Shown piece by piece: positions 18,001 to 25,419 of a DNA stretch of 64,000 nt (position 1 is its first letter; each line of letters starts with the position of its first letter). The position numbers were made by a program, and so were the translations under genes. The notes beneath the pieces are model-generated. The model saw nothing but the letters and a program-made list of their open reading frames with translations, had not been told where the DNA came from and made no database searches. Source of the stretch: Thermoanaerobaculum aquaticum (GTDB lineage Bacteria > Acidobacteriota > Thermoanaerobaculia > Thermoanaerobaculales > Thermoanaerobaculaceae); the NCBI RefSeq assembly GCF_000687145.1, contig NZ_JMFG01000005.1, positions 51,596 through 115,595 on the forward strand, read 5' to 3'.

Positions 18001-18480
18001 GAAGAGGGCCCGGCGATCGGTGGGTTTGGCGGAAAGCACCTGGGAAACCCGGCCCTGTTCAATGATGGCGTAGGCTCTGGTACCCAGGCCGGCTTCCGCC
18101 AGCTTGTCCTGGATGTCCTTGAGCCGCACCCGCCTGCCCCCCAGGCGGTACTCGGAGGTGCCGTCCCGCAGGATGCGGCGGGAGATCTCCAGCCGGTGGT
18201 CGGGGTGGCCGGGGTGGGAGTCCAGGATCAGCGTGACCTGGGCGGCGGCGGCAGGGGGCCTTTGGGCGGAGCCGGCAAAGATCACGTCCCCCATGGTTTG
18301 CGAGCGCAAAAGCCGCGCCGACTGCTCGCCCAGCACCCAGGCAATGGCATCGCAAATGTTGGACTTGCCGGCGCCGTTGGGCCCAACGATGGCAATGATG
18401 TTACCGGGGAAGGCCAGCTCCACCTTCCCCGCAAACGACTTGAACCCCTCCAGGGTCAGCGAGGAAATACGCACGCTCAT
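15019..18480 (-). CDS. smc: Chromosome segregation ATPase SMC
   Basis: Condensin core subunit that organises and segregates the chromosome with ScpA and ScpB (neither is in this window). 1,153 residues from the ATG at 18480. Walker A is at residues 33-40 (GPNGAGKS), followed by AIAWVLGEQ and RLKDIQDKL. Two long coiled coils flank a hinge around residues 510-680. The carboxyl head has the ABC signature LSGGEKALAAVALL and Walker B FCVLDEVDAPLDD. It lies 40 bases downstream of amrS and overlaps the O-antigen-ligase gene by four bases. Confidence 0.95.
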   Translation of the reverse strand: MSVRISSLTLEGFKSFAGKVELAFPGNIIAIVGPNGAGKSNICDAIAWVLGEQSARLLRSQTMGDVIFAGSAQRPPAAAAQVTLILDSHPGHPDHRLEISRRILRDGTSEYRLGGRRVRLKDIQDKLAEAGLGTRAYAIIEQGRVSQVLSAKPTDRRALFEEAAGISHYRLRRHEAELKLAETKANLERVSDIVAEVKREYGSIRRQARQAQRHAQLREELQRVTTLLAVLRWAEAKGKLQALQQEVAAGEEQHAQKAAALAQVEAELLRIQRQWEEKAGELANLREEQARVAGQCQRLEAEEAACRRELDSLRSRQEQVAALLAQTEGQIQEEQLHQQELTQKLAQAEEEVGKVQEETVLREEAAKEAEKLAREAEAQAEEARQKLLRAVAAASEARNRFHRLQLEVEQIRYQQTRLSAERERLSQHLQQAAGEEQEASHRERECQAELEQVQVQQQKLQALVDQERKELKELAEKRDELEHRLWQVRHEREAVQRARAQLRALPQSLAKVLSDQQLAGTVADYLNPPPELAKTLDQAYGELLTLPVVQGEEAVERLLKASFSGEAVDVVIRDPQRLPPQGSLLSEAGALPQELGWLASALPPLALAQDPEEARRLATENPSLLVLLPGGSRRQGQRLRLGNGQRGPAGALHLKTREQELSAQETQLAEEKQKLLALVQAKTATFREHEHELAELSKVVRQKTEALAEASSRREARHRERTRLERELEALAVEASRLEGELAKAQENLAHAQAQAKVLEERAEGESARVDEATAAASAARSQASQAHTEAEKWRGQLALALERQRFAQRELSQHRQLAEKLAQEAERLRQELLELSQRQSQLQELLAQTRTQLEEALKLSASGQQKAAEAEAQVAQLKEQVEQQQHQAARAREEEQAALKALVDAQLRAAELAAELAHLQEALGGQPPEEIPQDVDRDALGQRQKELEQQLAQLGPVNELAVQQEKELEERFRFLSAQKKDLEESLESLRKSITELDTTCQERFLATLSAANELFGEVFRELFGGGEAQVLLSDPESPLDSGIEVKVRPPGKHTQSVLLLSGGEKALAAVALLLALFRIRPAPFCVLDEVDAPLDDLNVERLCQHLKAQAQQTQFLLITHNRRTMAHADVLYGVTMEEPGVSRVVSVRLEEA

Positions 18481-18520
18481 CCGGGCCGAAAATGGTAGCA
18501 CCTTGCCCGGGGCTTGGGTT

Positions 18521-19582
18521 TTACGCGGGGACCGGCACCAGCTGCCAGCGGCCGGGGATGGGGGTGTGGCAGGAGGGGCAGGTGCCTTCGGGGGTGATGC
18601 GGTTCTCCAGGACCTCAAACCCCCAGCGGGCCACCAGCGTGGTGTTGCAGGCGGGGCAGCGGGTGTTTTCCCATTCCCCCACCCGGCCGGGGAGGTTGCC
18701 GGCGTACACGAAGTGAAGCCCCGCCCGGCGGCCAATCTCGCAGGCGCGCAGGAGCGTTGCCACCGGGGTTGCCGGGGGATCGGTCATCTTGTAGTCGGGG
18801 TGGAAGGCCGTCACGTGCCAGGGGATGTCCGGAGAAACCGAAGCCAAAAACTCGGCAATGGCGGCAAGCTCCTGGTCCGAATCGTTAAAGGTAGGCACCA
18901 CCAGCGTCACCACCTCGCACCAGATGCCCTTTTCCCACAAAAGCTGGATGGTTTCCTTCACCGCCTCCAGCTTGCCCCCGAGCTTTCGGTAGTTTTCGGC
19001 GTTGAAGCTTTTAAGGTCCACCTTGTAGCCCACCAGAACATCGGCCAGGTAGTCCAGGGCTTCGGGGGTGGCGTGCCCGTTGGAAACGAAGGTACCGGCG
19101 ATGCCGTGCTCTTTGGCCAAAGCAAAAACGTCGTGGGCCCACTCGGCGGTAATGAGGGGCTCGTTGTAGGTGGAGGTGATGATCGGGCAGCGGTAGCGTT
19201 GGGCGGCAGCCACCAGCGCTTCGGGGCTGGTGGGGATGGCTTCGGTGGTGGCCTCGTCGTCCCGCAGGGCCTGGGAGGTGAACCAGTTTTGGCAGTAGGA
19301 GCACTTCATGTCGCAGCCCAGCATGCCGAAGGACAGGGCGCGAGCGCCGGGGAGCAGGTGAAAGAACGGCTTTTTTTCAATGGGGTCCACGGCCACGCCA
19401 CCGGTGTAGCCCCAGGGAACCCGCAGGCCATCGCCCTCCCGGAAGCGCACCAAGCACACCCCCCGGGCGCCCTCGGCCAGCTTGCAGCGGTGGGCACAGG
19501 CCACGCACTCCAGCTTGCCGGATGCCAGCGGCCTGGCCAGCTCCCGGCGCACCTGGGTGAGGGCATCCAGGGCGTAGCGCAT
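18521..19582 (-). CDS. amrS: AmrS-type radical SAM enzyme (AmmeMemoRadiSam family)
   Basis: 353 residues, related to pyruvate formate-lyase activating enzymes. The radical SAM cluster motif C-x3-C-x2-C is in GCDMKCSYCQNW. Typical AmrS features are the amino-terminal CVACAHRCKLAEGARGVC, the YTGGVAVDPIEKKPFFH segment and the TSTYNEPL and VDLKSF motifs. The carboxyl end carries a zinc-ribbon-like pair (CPAC ... CPSC). The family usually accompanies AMMECR1 and Memo proteins, and its modification target is not settled; neither partner is in this window. The gene is divergent from aroA and upstream of smc on the same strand. Confidence 0.85.
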   Translation of the reverse strand: MRYALDALTQVRRELARPLASGKLECVACAHRCKLAEGARGVCLVRFREGDGLRVPWGYTGGVAVDPIEKKPFFHLLPGARALSFGMLGCDMKCSYCQNWFTSQALRDDEATTEAIPTSPEALVAAAQRYRCPIITSTYNEPLITAEWAHDVFALAKEHGIAGTFVSNGHATPEALDYLADVLVGYKVDLKSFNAENYRKLGGKLEAVKETIQLLWEKGIWCEVVTLVVPTFNDSDQELAAIAEFLASVSPDIPWHVTAFHPDYKMTDPPATPVATLLRACEIGRRAGLHFVYAGNLPGRVGEWENTRCPACNTTLVARWGFEVLENRITPEGTCPSCHTPIPGRWQLVPVPA

Positions 19583-19604
19583 GCTTCCAATGTGAGGCCG
19601 GCGC

Positions 19605-19634
19605 TTGACTCTGGCAAGCTAGCTTGGGGACAAT
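19605..19634 (+). promoter_or_regulatory. Predicted promoter for aroA, placed for a leaderless start
   Basis: TTGACT (19605-19610), 18 bases, then GACAAT (19629-19634). Only eight bases separate the -10 box from the aroA ATG at 19643 and there is no purine-rich ribosome site. The -10 lies within a short inverted repeat GGGGA-CAA-TCCCC (19626-19638). Confidence 0.5.
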
Positions 19635-19642
19635 CCCCACCC

Positions 19643-20893
19643 ATGGAAGCCCACGCAGTGCTGGAGCTCCCTTTTGCCAGGGAAGGGCTTTTTGGCTCGG
19701 TGACGGTTCCGCCTTCCAAGAGCCTGGCCCAGCGTTACCTCCTGGCCGCTTGCCTGGCCGGGCCCCCCTCGCAGGTGGACGGCTACCCCGATGCCGAAGA
19801 CCCCCAGCTCTTGCTTTCGGCTTTGCAGGAGGTGGGGTTTCAGCTCCACGGGGAGGGGCAAAGGGTGGCGGTGCAGGGCTTTGCACCGATCCGGGAGGCC
19901 AAGCTTTTCCTGGGCAATAACGGCACGGGCCTGCGGATTTTGGTGGCAATTCTGGCCTCCCTGCCCGGGCGCTACGTTGTGGATGGCGTTCCCCGACTGC
20001 GGGAAAGGCCCTTGGGCAAGCTACTTGCGGCGTTGCGGAGCCTGGGGGCGCAAATTGAGGGCGAGCGCTTACCCCTGGTGATCGAGGGTGGCGAGCTGTC
20101 AGGCCAGACGGTGACGTTGGAGGCCCGGGAGTCCTCCCAGTTCGTTTCGGCACTGCTGTTTTTGGGTAGCAAGCTCGCTTCCGGGCTGCGGGTGGAGCTT
20201 GCGGGCGACGTGCCTTCCTGGCCCTACGTGGCCATGACCGCGGCGGTGCTTCGGCAGTTTGGCGCCGAGGTGCAGTTCCAGCCGGACTCCGTGTGGGTCA
20301 AGGGTCCCCTCCAACCCCGAAAGGTGGCGGTGGAGGGGGACTGGTCGGCGGCGGCTTTTCCCATGGTGGGTGTGGCGGTGGCCGGCGGCGATGTGGTGGT
20401 GCGCGGTGTCCGGCCAGAAAGCGTGCAGGGGGACGCGGTGCTGGTGGACATCCTGCAACGGGCCGGCTGCGACGTGCGTATGGAAGCCGAAGGGGTGCGG
20501 GTGCGCGGCAGGGCCACCAAAAGCCTGCGGGCCCGTCTGGCAGAGATCCCCGACCTCTTCCCGCCCTTGGCGGTGCTGGTGGCCCTGCGGGGTGGGGAGC
20601 TCACCGGCCTGGGCCATTTGGCCTACAAGGAGTCCAACCGCCTGCAGGTGATGGCCGAGCGCTTGCGGCAGCTGGGCCTGGCTGTGGAAGCCGATGCCGC
20701 AAGCTTCCGGGCTTTTCCCGGGCAAAAGCCGCAGGCACCGCCTTTTGCCCTTTCCCCGGAAGCCGACCACCGCGTTGCCATGGCTTTGGCGGTGGCGGGC
20801 CTGGTAACCCCGGGCTTGCGCCTCGCTGACCCGCAGTGCGTGGCCAAATCGTGGCCCGACTTTTTTAAGGCCTGGACGGCCTTAGTGCGCTGA
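19643..20893 (+). CDS. aroA: 3-phosphoshikimate 1-carboxyvinyltransferase (EPSP synthase)
   Basis: Sixth step of the shikimate pathway: shikimate 3-phosphate plus phosphoenolpyruvate gives EPSP. The ATG at 19643 gives 416 residues, the usual length; the upstream open frame runs antisense over amrS. Visible motifs are VPPSKSLAQRYLL (substrate-binding Lys/Ser), LGNNGTGLRIL (family LGNAGTAMR), RLRERPLGKLLAALRSLGA, VEGDWSAAAFPM and EIPDLFPPLAVL with the catalytic Asp, and finally KESNRLQ. The NNGTG variant of the PEP loop differs from class I enzymes and may affect glyphosate response, but this cannot be judged from sequence alone. Confidence 0.93.
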   Translation: MEAHAVLELPFAREGLFGSVTVPPSKSLAQRYLLAACLAGPPSQVDGYPDAEDPQLLLSALQEVGFQLHGEGQRVAVQGFAPIREAKLFLGNNGTGLRILVAILASLPGRYVVDGVPRLRERPLGKLLAALRSLGAQIEGERLPLVIEGGELSGQTVTLEARESSQFVSALLFLGSKLASGLRVELAGDVPSWPYVAMTAAVLRQFGAEVQFQPDSVWVKGPLQPRKVAVEGDWSAAAFPMVGVAVAGGDVVVRGVRPESVQGDAVLVDILQRAGCDVRMEAEGVRVRGRATKSLRARLAEIPDLFPPLAVLVALRGGELTGLGHLAYKESNRLQVMAERLRQLGLAVEADAASFRAFPGQKPQAPPFALSPEADHRVAMALAVAGLVTPGLRLADPQCVAKSWPDFFKAWTALVR

Positions 20894-20894
20894 G

Positions 20895-23800
20895 GTGGTA
20901 AGGAAAGCGCTGCACCCGCTGGCCCTTTGGGACGCCCCGTTTCTTCCGGCACCCACCGAAAATGCCCTGCCCTTAAGCGCGGGGACCAAGCTCCCCTTCC
21001 CTTTGCGGAAAAAGCTTGCCGCTCAGCTGGCGGCCGGGGTGGCCTTTGTTTTGGAGCAGGGCTTTTATCCCGACAAAGCCCTGCTCCGCAGCTCGCGCTT
21101 TGTCCGCAGCAAGGGCGGGGTCTGGTGGCAGCTTTCGGCTTTTCCCCGCTGGACGCTGGATGATCCCCGCCTGTCCCGGGCCCTGGCGTTGGGGAGAAGG
21201 GGCGAGCGCCTGCCGTGGCTTTTGCTTTTCCCTTTCCTTGCCCAGCTTTTGCCGGAGCTTCGCGGTTTTTGGGGCGAGCAAGCCGAAAGCGAAGACCCCT
21301 GGGCCTTTCCCAAGGTGTTTCTGCAGGAGCTGGTGGGCAAGGACAGGGCCGGCAAGAGCCTGGATCACCCTCTGGGGTGGGGGCGCTTCCTCTGGGCCCG
21401 CCGCTTCGTCCTCCCCGAGGAAGGGGGGCTGTTTTTTCTCGATGATCCCTACCTTGCGGAGAGGCTTTCCCGCTTTGCCGGGGTAACGGCCGGCAGCTTT
21501 ACCGAGGAGGACCTGGCACCACGGCAAGCCCAAGCGCTAATGGCCGACCACGGGGGCGTGGTGATCACCACCACCGCGCTGCCTGGGGTGGCGGCGTTGC
21601 CCTTGGCGGAAAAAGAGCCCTGGTGGTGTTTGCTACCGGTGGGGGAAGAGGAGCGGGCGGCTGGCTTTCTGGCCGGAGCCAGCAGCGGGGACAGCATCAC
21701 CGTGGGCCTTTCCCTCACCCACGCGGTAGCTTCCGCTTGGGGCTTGGGGGAGGATCGCCGTGGGGAGGGGCGCCGCTGGCTTTCCTACCCGGCGGAGAAG
21801 CTAGCCTCGGTTTTGGAGCGCTCCGGGCTGGGTTTGAGCGCGGAGGAAGCGGCGGTGGTGGCCGGTGGACGTGAGGCCCTGGAGGAGCTGCGGCGGCTGC
21901 AGTTGGTGGTGCATCGCTTTGGCCGGTGGTTTGCAAGCCAAAGCCAGGGCGTCAACCCCGGGGAGCTGGAGCGGTGGCGCCAGCACTTTCCGGAAGGGCC
22001 GTTGCGGTGGGCTTTGGAGGCTGCGCGCGGGGGTTCGGCGGCTCAGCTCGTTGCCTGGTGCGAAGAGGTGTTGAACCAGGCAAAAGGCGAGCTCATCCTT
22101 GGGCTTGCGCCGCTAGCTGCGGTGGTCCCGGAGCTGCGGGTCCCACTGGTGGAAGCGGCGCTTACCAGCGGCTGGCTTTCCTACGCGGAGCCCTGGCTTG
22201 ATTCCTGCCCTGCCCCTTACGGGCCGCTTTTCCAGGTGTGGTGGGCGCTGGCGTGCGGAGACAAGAACACGCTTTTCAAAGCACAAAGGGCCTTTTCTTC
22301 CCTGACGGAAGGGAAGTTGCCACCGAGACTTTCGGCGCGGGCGCTGCTCCTTGCGGCCTGGCTGGCCGAACAGCAGGGGGACCACCAGCGGGCCCGGGAG
22401 CTGGGGCGAACCGTGCTTGCCCTTCCGGACCTCCAGTCCGAGCTTCTGGCGGAAGCCGCCTACCTTGTGGGGGAAGGTTCCCTGGAGAGGCTCGCGCATA
22501 GTCCCAGGCTGGGCGCGCTGGGTCGCCAACGCTTGTACCACCTGCTGGGGATCCAGGCCATGCACCGGGGGGACACCCCGGCCGCCGAAAGGAACTTCCG
22601 GCAGGCGTTGCAAGGGGCTTCCGGGCGAAACCCCTTGCGGTTTGGTGAGCTTTTGGCCGATGCCGGAGCGGTGGCCATGCTGTTGGACAAGCCGGTGCAG
22701 GCGGAAAAGTTTTATGCCGCTGCCGAGTTTTGGCTTTCCCTGGCGGGCTCCCGCCGGGCCAGCAGGCTGGTGAGCTTTAACCGGGCGGTGCTGGCCAACG
22801 ATCGTTTGCAGTGGGAAAAGGCCCAAAAGCTCCTGGCGGCGGCCTTTGACGAGAGCCATGCCACCCCCGTGGACCGGGCCTTTTTCCTGGTGGAGTGGGC
22901 CCGCAGCTTCCTGGCCCAGGGGCACTTCGAAAAGGCCTCTGAAATAGCGGCTCAGCTGGAGGCACTGGTGGCAGGCTTGCCGGAAAACCACAACGTCCAG
23001 CAGGGGCTGGCGGTGATCAAGGCCCATTTGGCCCTGGCCCTGGGGGACCTGAGTGAAGCCTGGGAGGCAAGCCAACGGGCTGAGGTCTCGGAACGCCGCC
23101 TGCTTTTGGCGCTGTGGGAAAGCCGGCAAGGTTTGCTCCCCGCTGACGAGCTTCCCAACCGCTGGGGGCTGGCCCTGGCTGCCCGGCTTTTGGCTTTAGC
23201 AAAGAGTTCACTTTCCCAGGCACAGGCGGAGGCCAAAAAAGCGTTAGCCGCGGAAAGGCCGGAAAACGCCTTAGGCCTGGCCCGGGCCTTGCTGCTTTCC
23301 CCGGCCTGGGGGGTGGAGCTGCCCGCTCTCCTCAAAGAGCTTTTGCCGCGGCTCAAAGCGCAACTTCGGGCCTTTGGGCTGGAGCGCTGGGTTTTTCTAC
23401 TGGAAAAGCAGTGGGGGAGGGATTGGCCGGAAATCCTGCAGCTGGTGGCGCGGCTTGGGGAGCGCGGGGCGGAAAGCTGGAAGGCCCCGGAGTGGCAAAC
23501 GCTGGTGCCGATGCTGGGGCTTTCCGGGCTTAAGGTCATCGGCCAGGGTCAGGAGCTCTTGCGGATCGGCTCCACCCGCGACGGCAAAAGCGAGCACTTT
23601 GGGCCTTTCGAGGTGAAGCTTTCAGGTGCGGTGGACGATGAGGTTTTGGCCGTGCTGCGCCTGACCCTGCAGCGAGCCCCGCTTCCGGCTCTTCCGCCTT
23701 CTTCGGCCGACCCTTTGGGCTTGACCGGGGCAAGCCCCCAAATCGTTTCGCTCCGGGAGGACATAGCCCGCTACGCCCCGCTGCCCATCACCGTGCTCAT

Positions 23801-24665
23801 CCTGGGTGAGCCGGGTACGGGTAAAGAGCGGGTGGCCCGTGCCCTGCACCGACTTTCCGGCCGCAGCGGGGAGTTTGTGCCGGTCAACTGCGCCGGTTTG
23901 CCGGAAAGCCTGCTGGAGGCCGAGCTCTTCGGCGTGGTTCGGGGTGCCTTTACCGGTGCCGATCGGGACCGTCCGGGTTTGGTGGAGCAAGCTGAAGGCG
24001 GCACGTTGTTTCTGGATGAAATTGGGGAGCTGCCGGCCTCCATGCAGGCCAAGCTTTTGCGGGTTCTGCAGGAAAGGGAGGTGCGGCGGGTGGGAGGCAC
24101 GCGGGCGCGGAAGGTGGACGTGCGTTTTGTGGCGGCCACCAACCGCGATTTGAAACAAGCGGTGGCGCTGGGTCAGTTCCGCCGTGACCTCTTTGACCGC
24201 CTGGCCACGGTGACCCTTAAGGTGCCCCCACTTCGGGAGCGGCCGCAGGACATTCCCGCGTTGGTGGGGGAGCTGGTGGCCCACTACGCCTCGCAGTTTG
24301 GCCTGGGTCCCGTCACCCTGGCTCCGGATTTCATGGCCCGCTTGCAGGCGTACCCTTGGCCCGGGAACGTGCGGGAGCTGGAAGCGGTGGTGGTGCAGGC
24401 GCTGCTTCGCTGCCCGCGCGGGGCGGCCTTGGCGGCCGAGCATTTACCCCGAGAATTGTGGGCCGCTCCTGCCGGCCGGGATGAGCAGGCAATTCCCCCG
24501 CTCGAGGAGGCCGAAAGGGCCTTTTACCGCGAGTACTTCCAGCACTTGCTGCGGCACACCGGTGGCAACCGCACCCGCGCCGCTAAGATCGCCGGTCTTT
24601 CCCGGCAAGCCCTCCTGTACCGGCTGCGGCAGGTGGGGCTTGCGGAAAGCCGTGGGGAGGATTAA
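20895..24665 (+). CDS. Sigma-54-dependent transcriptional activator with long TPR/STAND-like N-terminus
   Basis: 1,256 residues, far longer than usual sigma-54 activators. The carboxyl third is standard: Walker A GEPGTGKERVARALH near residue 970, the sigma-54 contact loop GAFTGA near 1017, Walker B GGTLFLDEIGELP, and a Fis-type helix-turn-helix at the end (NRTRAAKIAGLSRQALLYRLRQ). Residues 1-100 look like a decayed protein-kinase lobe (QLAAGVAFVLEQGFYPDK), followed by a region with MalT/STAND-like winged-helix character and then alpha-helical TPR-like repeats to about 850. It therefore probably senses a ligand or partner protein instead of being phosphorylated. GTG at 20895 lies one base after the aroA stop. 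The convergent neighbour encodes an FHA protein. Confidence 0.85.
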   Translation: MVRKALHPLALWDAPFLPAPTENALPLSAGTKLPFPLRKKLAAQLAAGVAFVLEQGFYPDKALLRSSRFVRSKGGVWWQLSAFPRWTLDDPRLSRALALGRRGERLPWLLLFPFLAQLLPELRGFWGEQAESEDPWAFPKVFLQELVGKDRAGKSLDHPLGWGRFLWARRFVLPEEGGLFFLDDPYLAERLSRFAGVTAGSFTEEDLAPRQAQALMADHGGVVITTTALPGVAALPLAEKEPWWCLLPVGEEERAAGFLAGASSGDSITVGLSLTHAVASAWGLGEDRRGEGRRWLSYPAEKLASVLERSGLGLSAEEAAVVAGGREALEELRRLQLVVHRFGRWFASQSQGVNPGELERWRQHFPEGPLRWALEAARGGSAAQLVAWCEEVLNQAKGELILGLAPLAAVVPELRVPLVEAALTSGWLSYAEPWLDSCPAPYGPLFQVWWALACGDKNTLFKAQRAFSSLTEGKLPPRLSARALLLAAWLAEQQGDHQRARELGRTVLALPDLQSELLAEAAYLVGEGSLERLAHSPRLGALGRQRLYHLLGIQAMHRGDTPAAERNFRQALQGASGRNPLRFGELLADAGAVAMLLDKPVQAEKFYAAAEFWLSLAGSRRASRLVSFNRAVLANDRLQWEKAQKLLAAAFDESHATPVDRAFFLVEWARSFLAQGHFEKASEIAAQLEALVAGLPENHNVQQGLAVIKAHLALALGDLSEAWEASQRAEVSERRLLLALWESRQGLLPADELPNRWGLALAARLLALAKSSLSQAQAEAKKALAAERPENALGLARALLLSPAWGVELPALLKELLPRLKAQLRAFGLERWVFLLEKQWGRDWPEILQLVARLGERGAESWKAPEWQTLVPMLGLSGLKVIGQGQELLRIGSTRDGKSEHFGPFEVKLSGAVDDEVLAVLRLTLQRAPLPALPPSSADPLGLTGASPQIVSLREDIARYAPLPITVLILGEPGTGKERVARALHRLSGRSGEFVPVNCAGLPESLLEAELFGVVRGAFTGADRDRPGLVEQAEGGTLFLDEIGELPASMQAKLLRVLQEREVRRVGGTRARKVDVRFVAATNRDLKQAVALGQFRRDLFDRLATVTLKVPPLRERPQDIPALVGELVAHYASQFGLGPVTLAPDFMARLQAYPWPGNVRELEAVVVQALLRCPRGAALAAEHLPRELWAAPAGRDEQAIPPLEEAERAFYREYFQHLLRHTGGNRTRAAKIAGLSRQALLYRLRQVGLAESRGED

Positions 24666-25414
24666 AGGCCCGCCAGACGGCAGGCCAGGCGCGCCAGCCG
24701 CCCTAAAAGCGAAAGCTCCCGGGAGCTTGGTTTGGTGGTGCCCACCACCAAAAGCAAACTGCGATCCTGCCCCACGGGGCAGAGGAAGGCCGGGGGGGTG
24801 GATTCCGGGACCTCCAGCACCTCCCGCAGCTCCTGACTACGCCGCCGGAGAACGGGGGAAAGCTTGGAGCCGGCCAGGCCGGTGGGCAGCAGGCCCTGGG
24901 CCGCCAGGACCACCACGTCCTCTCCGTGGGTTTGCAAAAGCGCGGCCGCCGCCAACCGGCGTGACCGCACCAGCCAGGAAAGAAGCGCGGAGCAAGCTTG
25001 CTCGGGGGCGGTATCCCAGCTTTCCAGAAGCGCAGGCAGGTCGCTGTCTACCGCAGCCACCGGGTACTCGCCGGTGTGGGAGGCTTCCTTTTCCACAAAA
25101 GCCCGGGGCGGCGGGGGGCCAGTTTCGGTGCCGGTCTGCAAGAACTGCACCTTCACCGAGGAAAAGGCCACGGTGTCACCGTTGGCCACCTCCGCCACCG
25201 GCACCCGTTTTCCCTTGTGAAAGGTGCCGTTCTTGCTGCCCAGGTCCACCACCCGGACAAAGGTTGGGTAAACCGTGATGATGGCGTGAGAGCCCGATAC
25301 ATCCCGGGCGCAGAGCTTCACGTGGGCGGCGGAGGCGGAGCCCACCACGTACTCCTTGCCCACCTCCAGGGGAACGCGGGCACCCGAGTCCAGGATCACC
25401 AGCTCCCAAGCCAT
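24662..25414 (-). CDS. FHA-domain protein with GAF-like C-terminus
   Basis: 250 residues from ATG at 25414, chosen because GGAGGTGA lies about eight bases upstream; the GTG at 25423 falls inside that ribosome site. Residues ~5-100 form a forkhead-associated domain, which binds phosphothreonine: VGSASAAHVKL, DVSGSHAIIT and DLGSKNGTFHKGKRV are the conserved loops. The remaining ~130 residues look like a GAF-type sensor (AAALLQTHGEDVVVLAA ... DRSLLLVVGT). FHA-GAF modules often sit at the front of sigma-54 activators; here the module is separate and ends head-on with one. Its stop TAA overlaps that of the activator. Last gene of the aldehyde dehydrogenase-pncB unit. Confidence 0.85.
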   Translation of the reverse strand: MAWELVILDSGARVPLEVGKEYVVGSASAAHVKLCARDVSGSHAIITVYPTFVRVVDLGSKNGTFHKGKRVPVAEVANGDTVAFSSVKVQFLQTGTETGPPPPRAFVEKEASHTGEYPVAAVDSDLPALLESWDTAPEQACSALLSWLVRSRRLAAAALLQTHGEDVVVLAAQGLLPTGLAGSKLSPVLRRRSQELREVLEVPESTPPAFLCPVGQDRSLLLVVGTTKPSSRELSLLGRLARLACRLAGL

Positions 25415-25419
25415 GCCCC

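Noticed and set aside
16978..18498. 506-codon open frame on the + strand opposite smc
   Set aside because: It mirrors the smc coiled-coil codons, is rich in Leu, Gly and Gln without domain pattern, and has no ribosome site; smc itself is fully supported.
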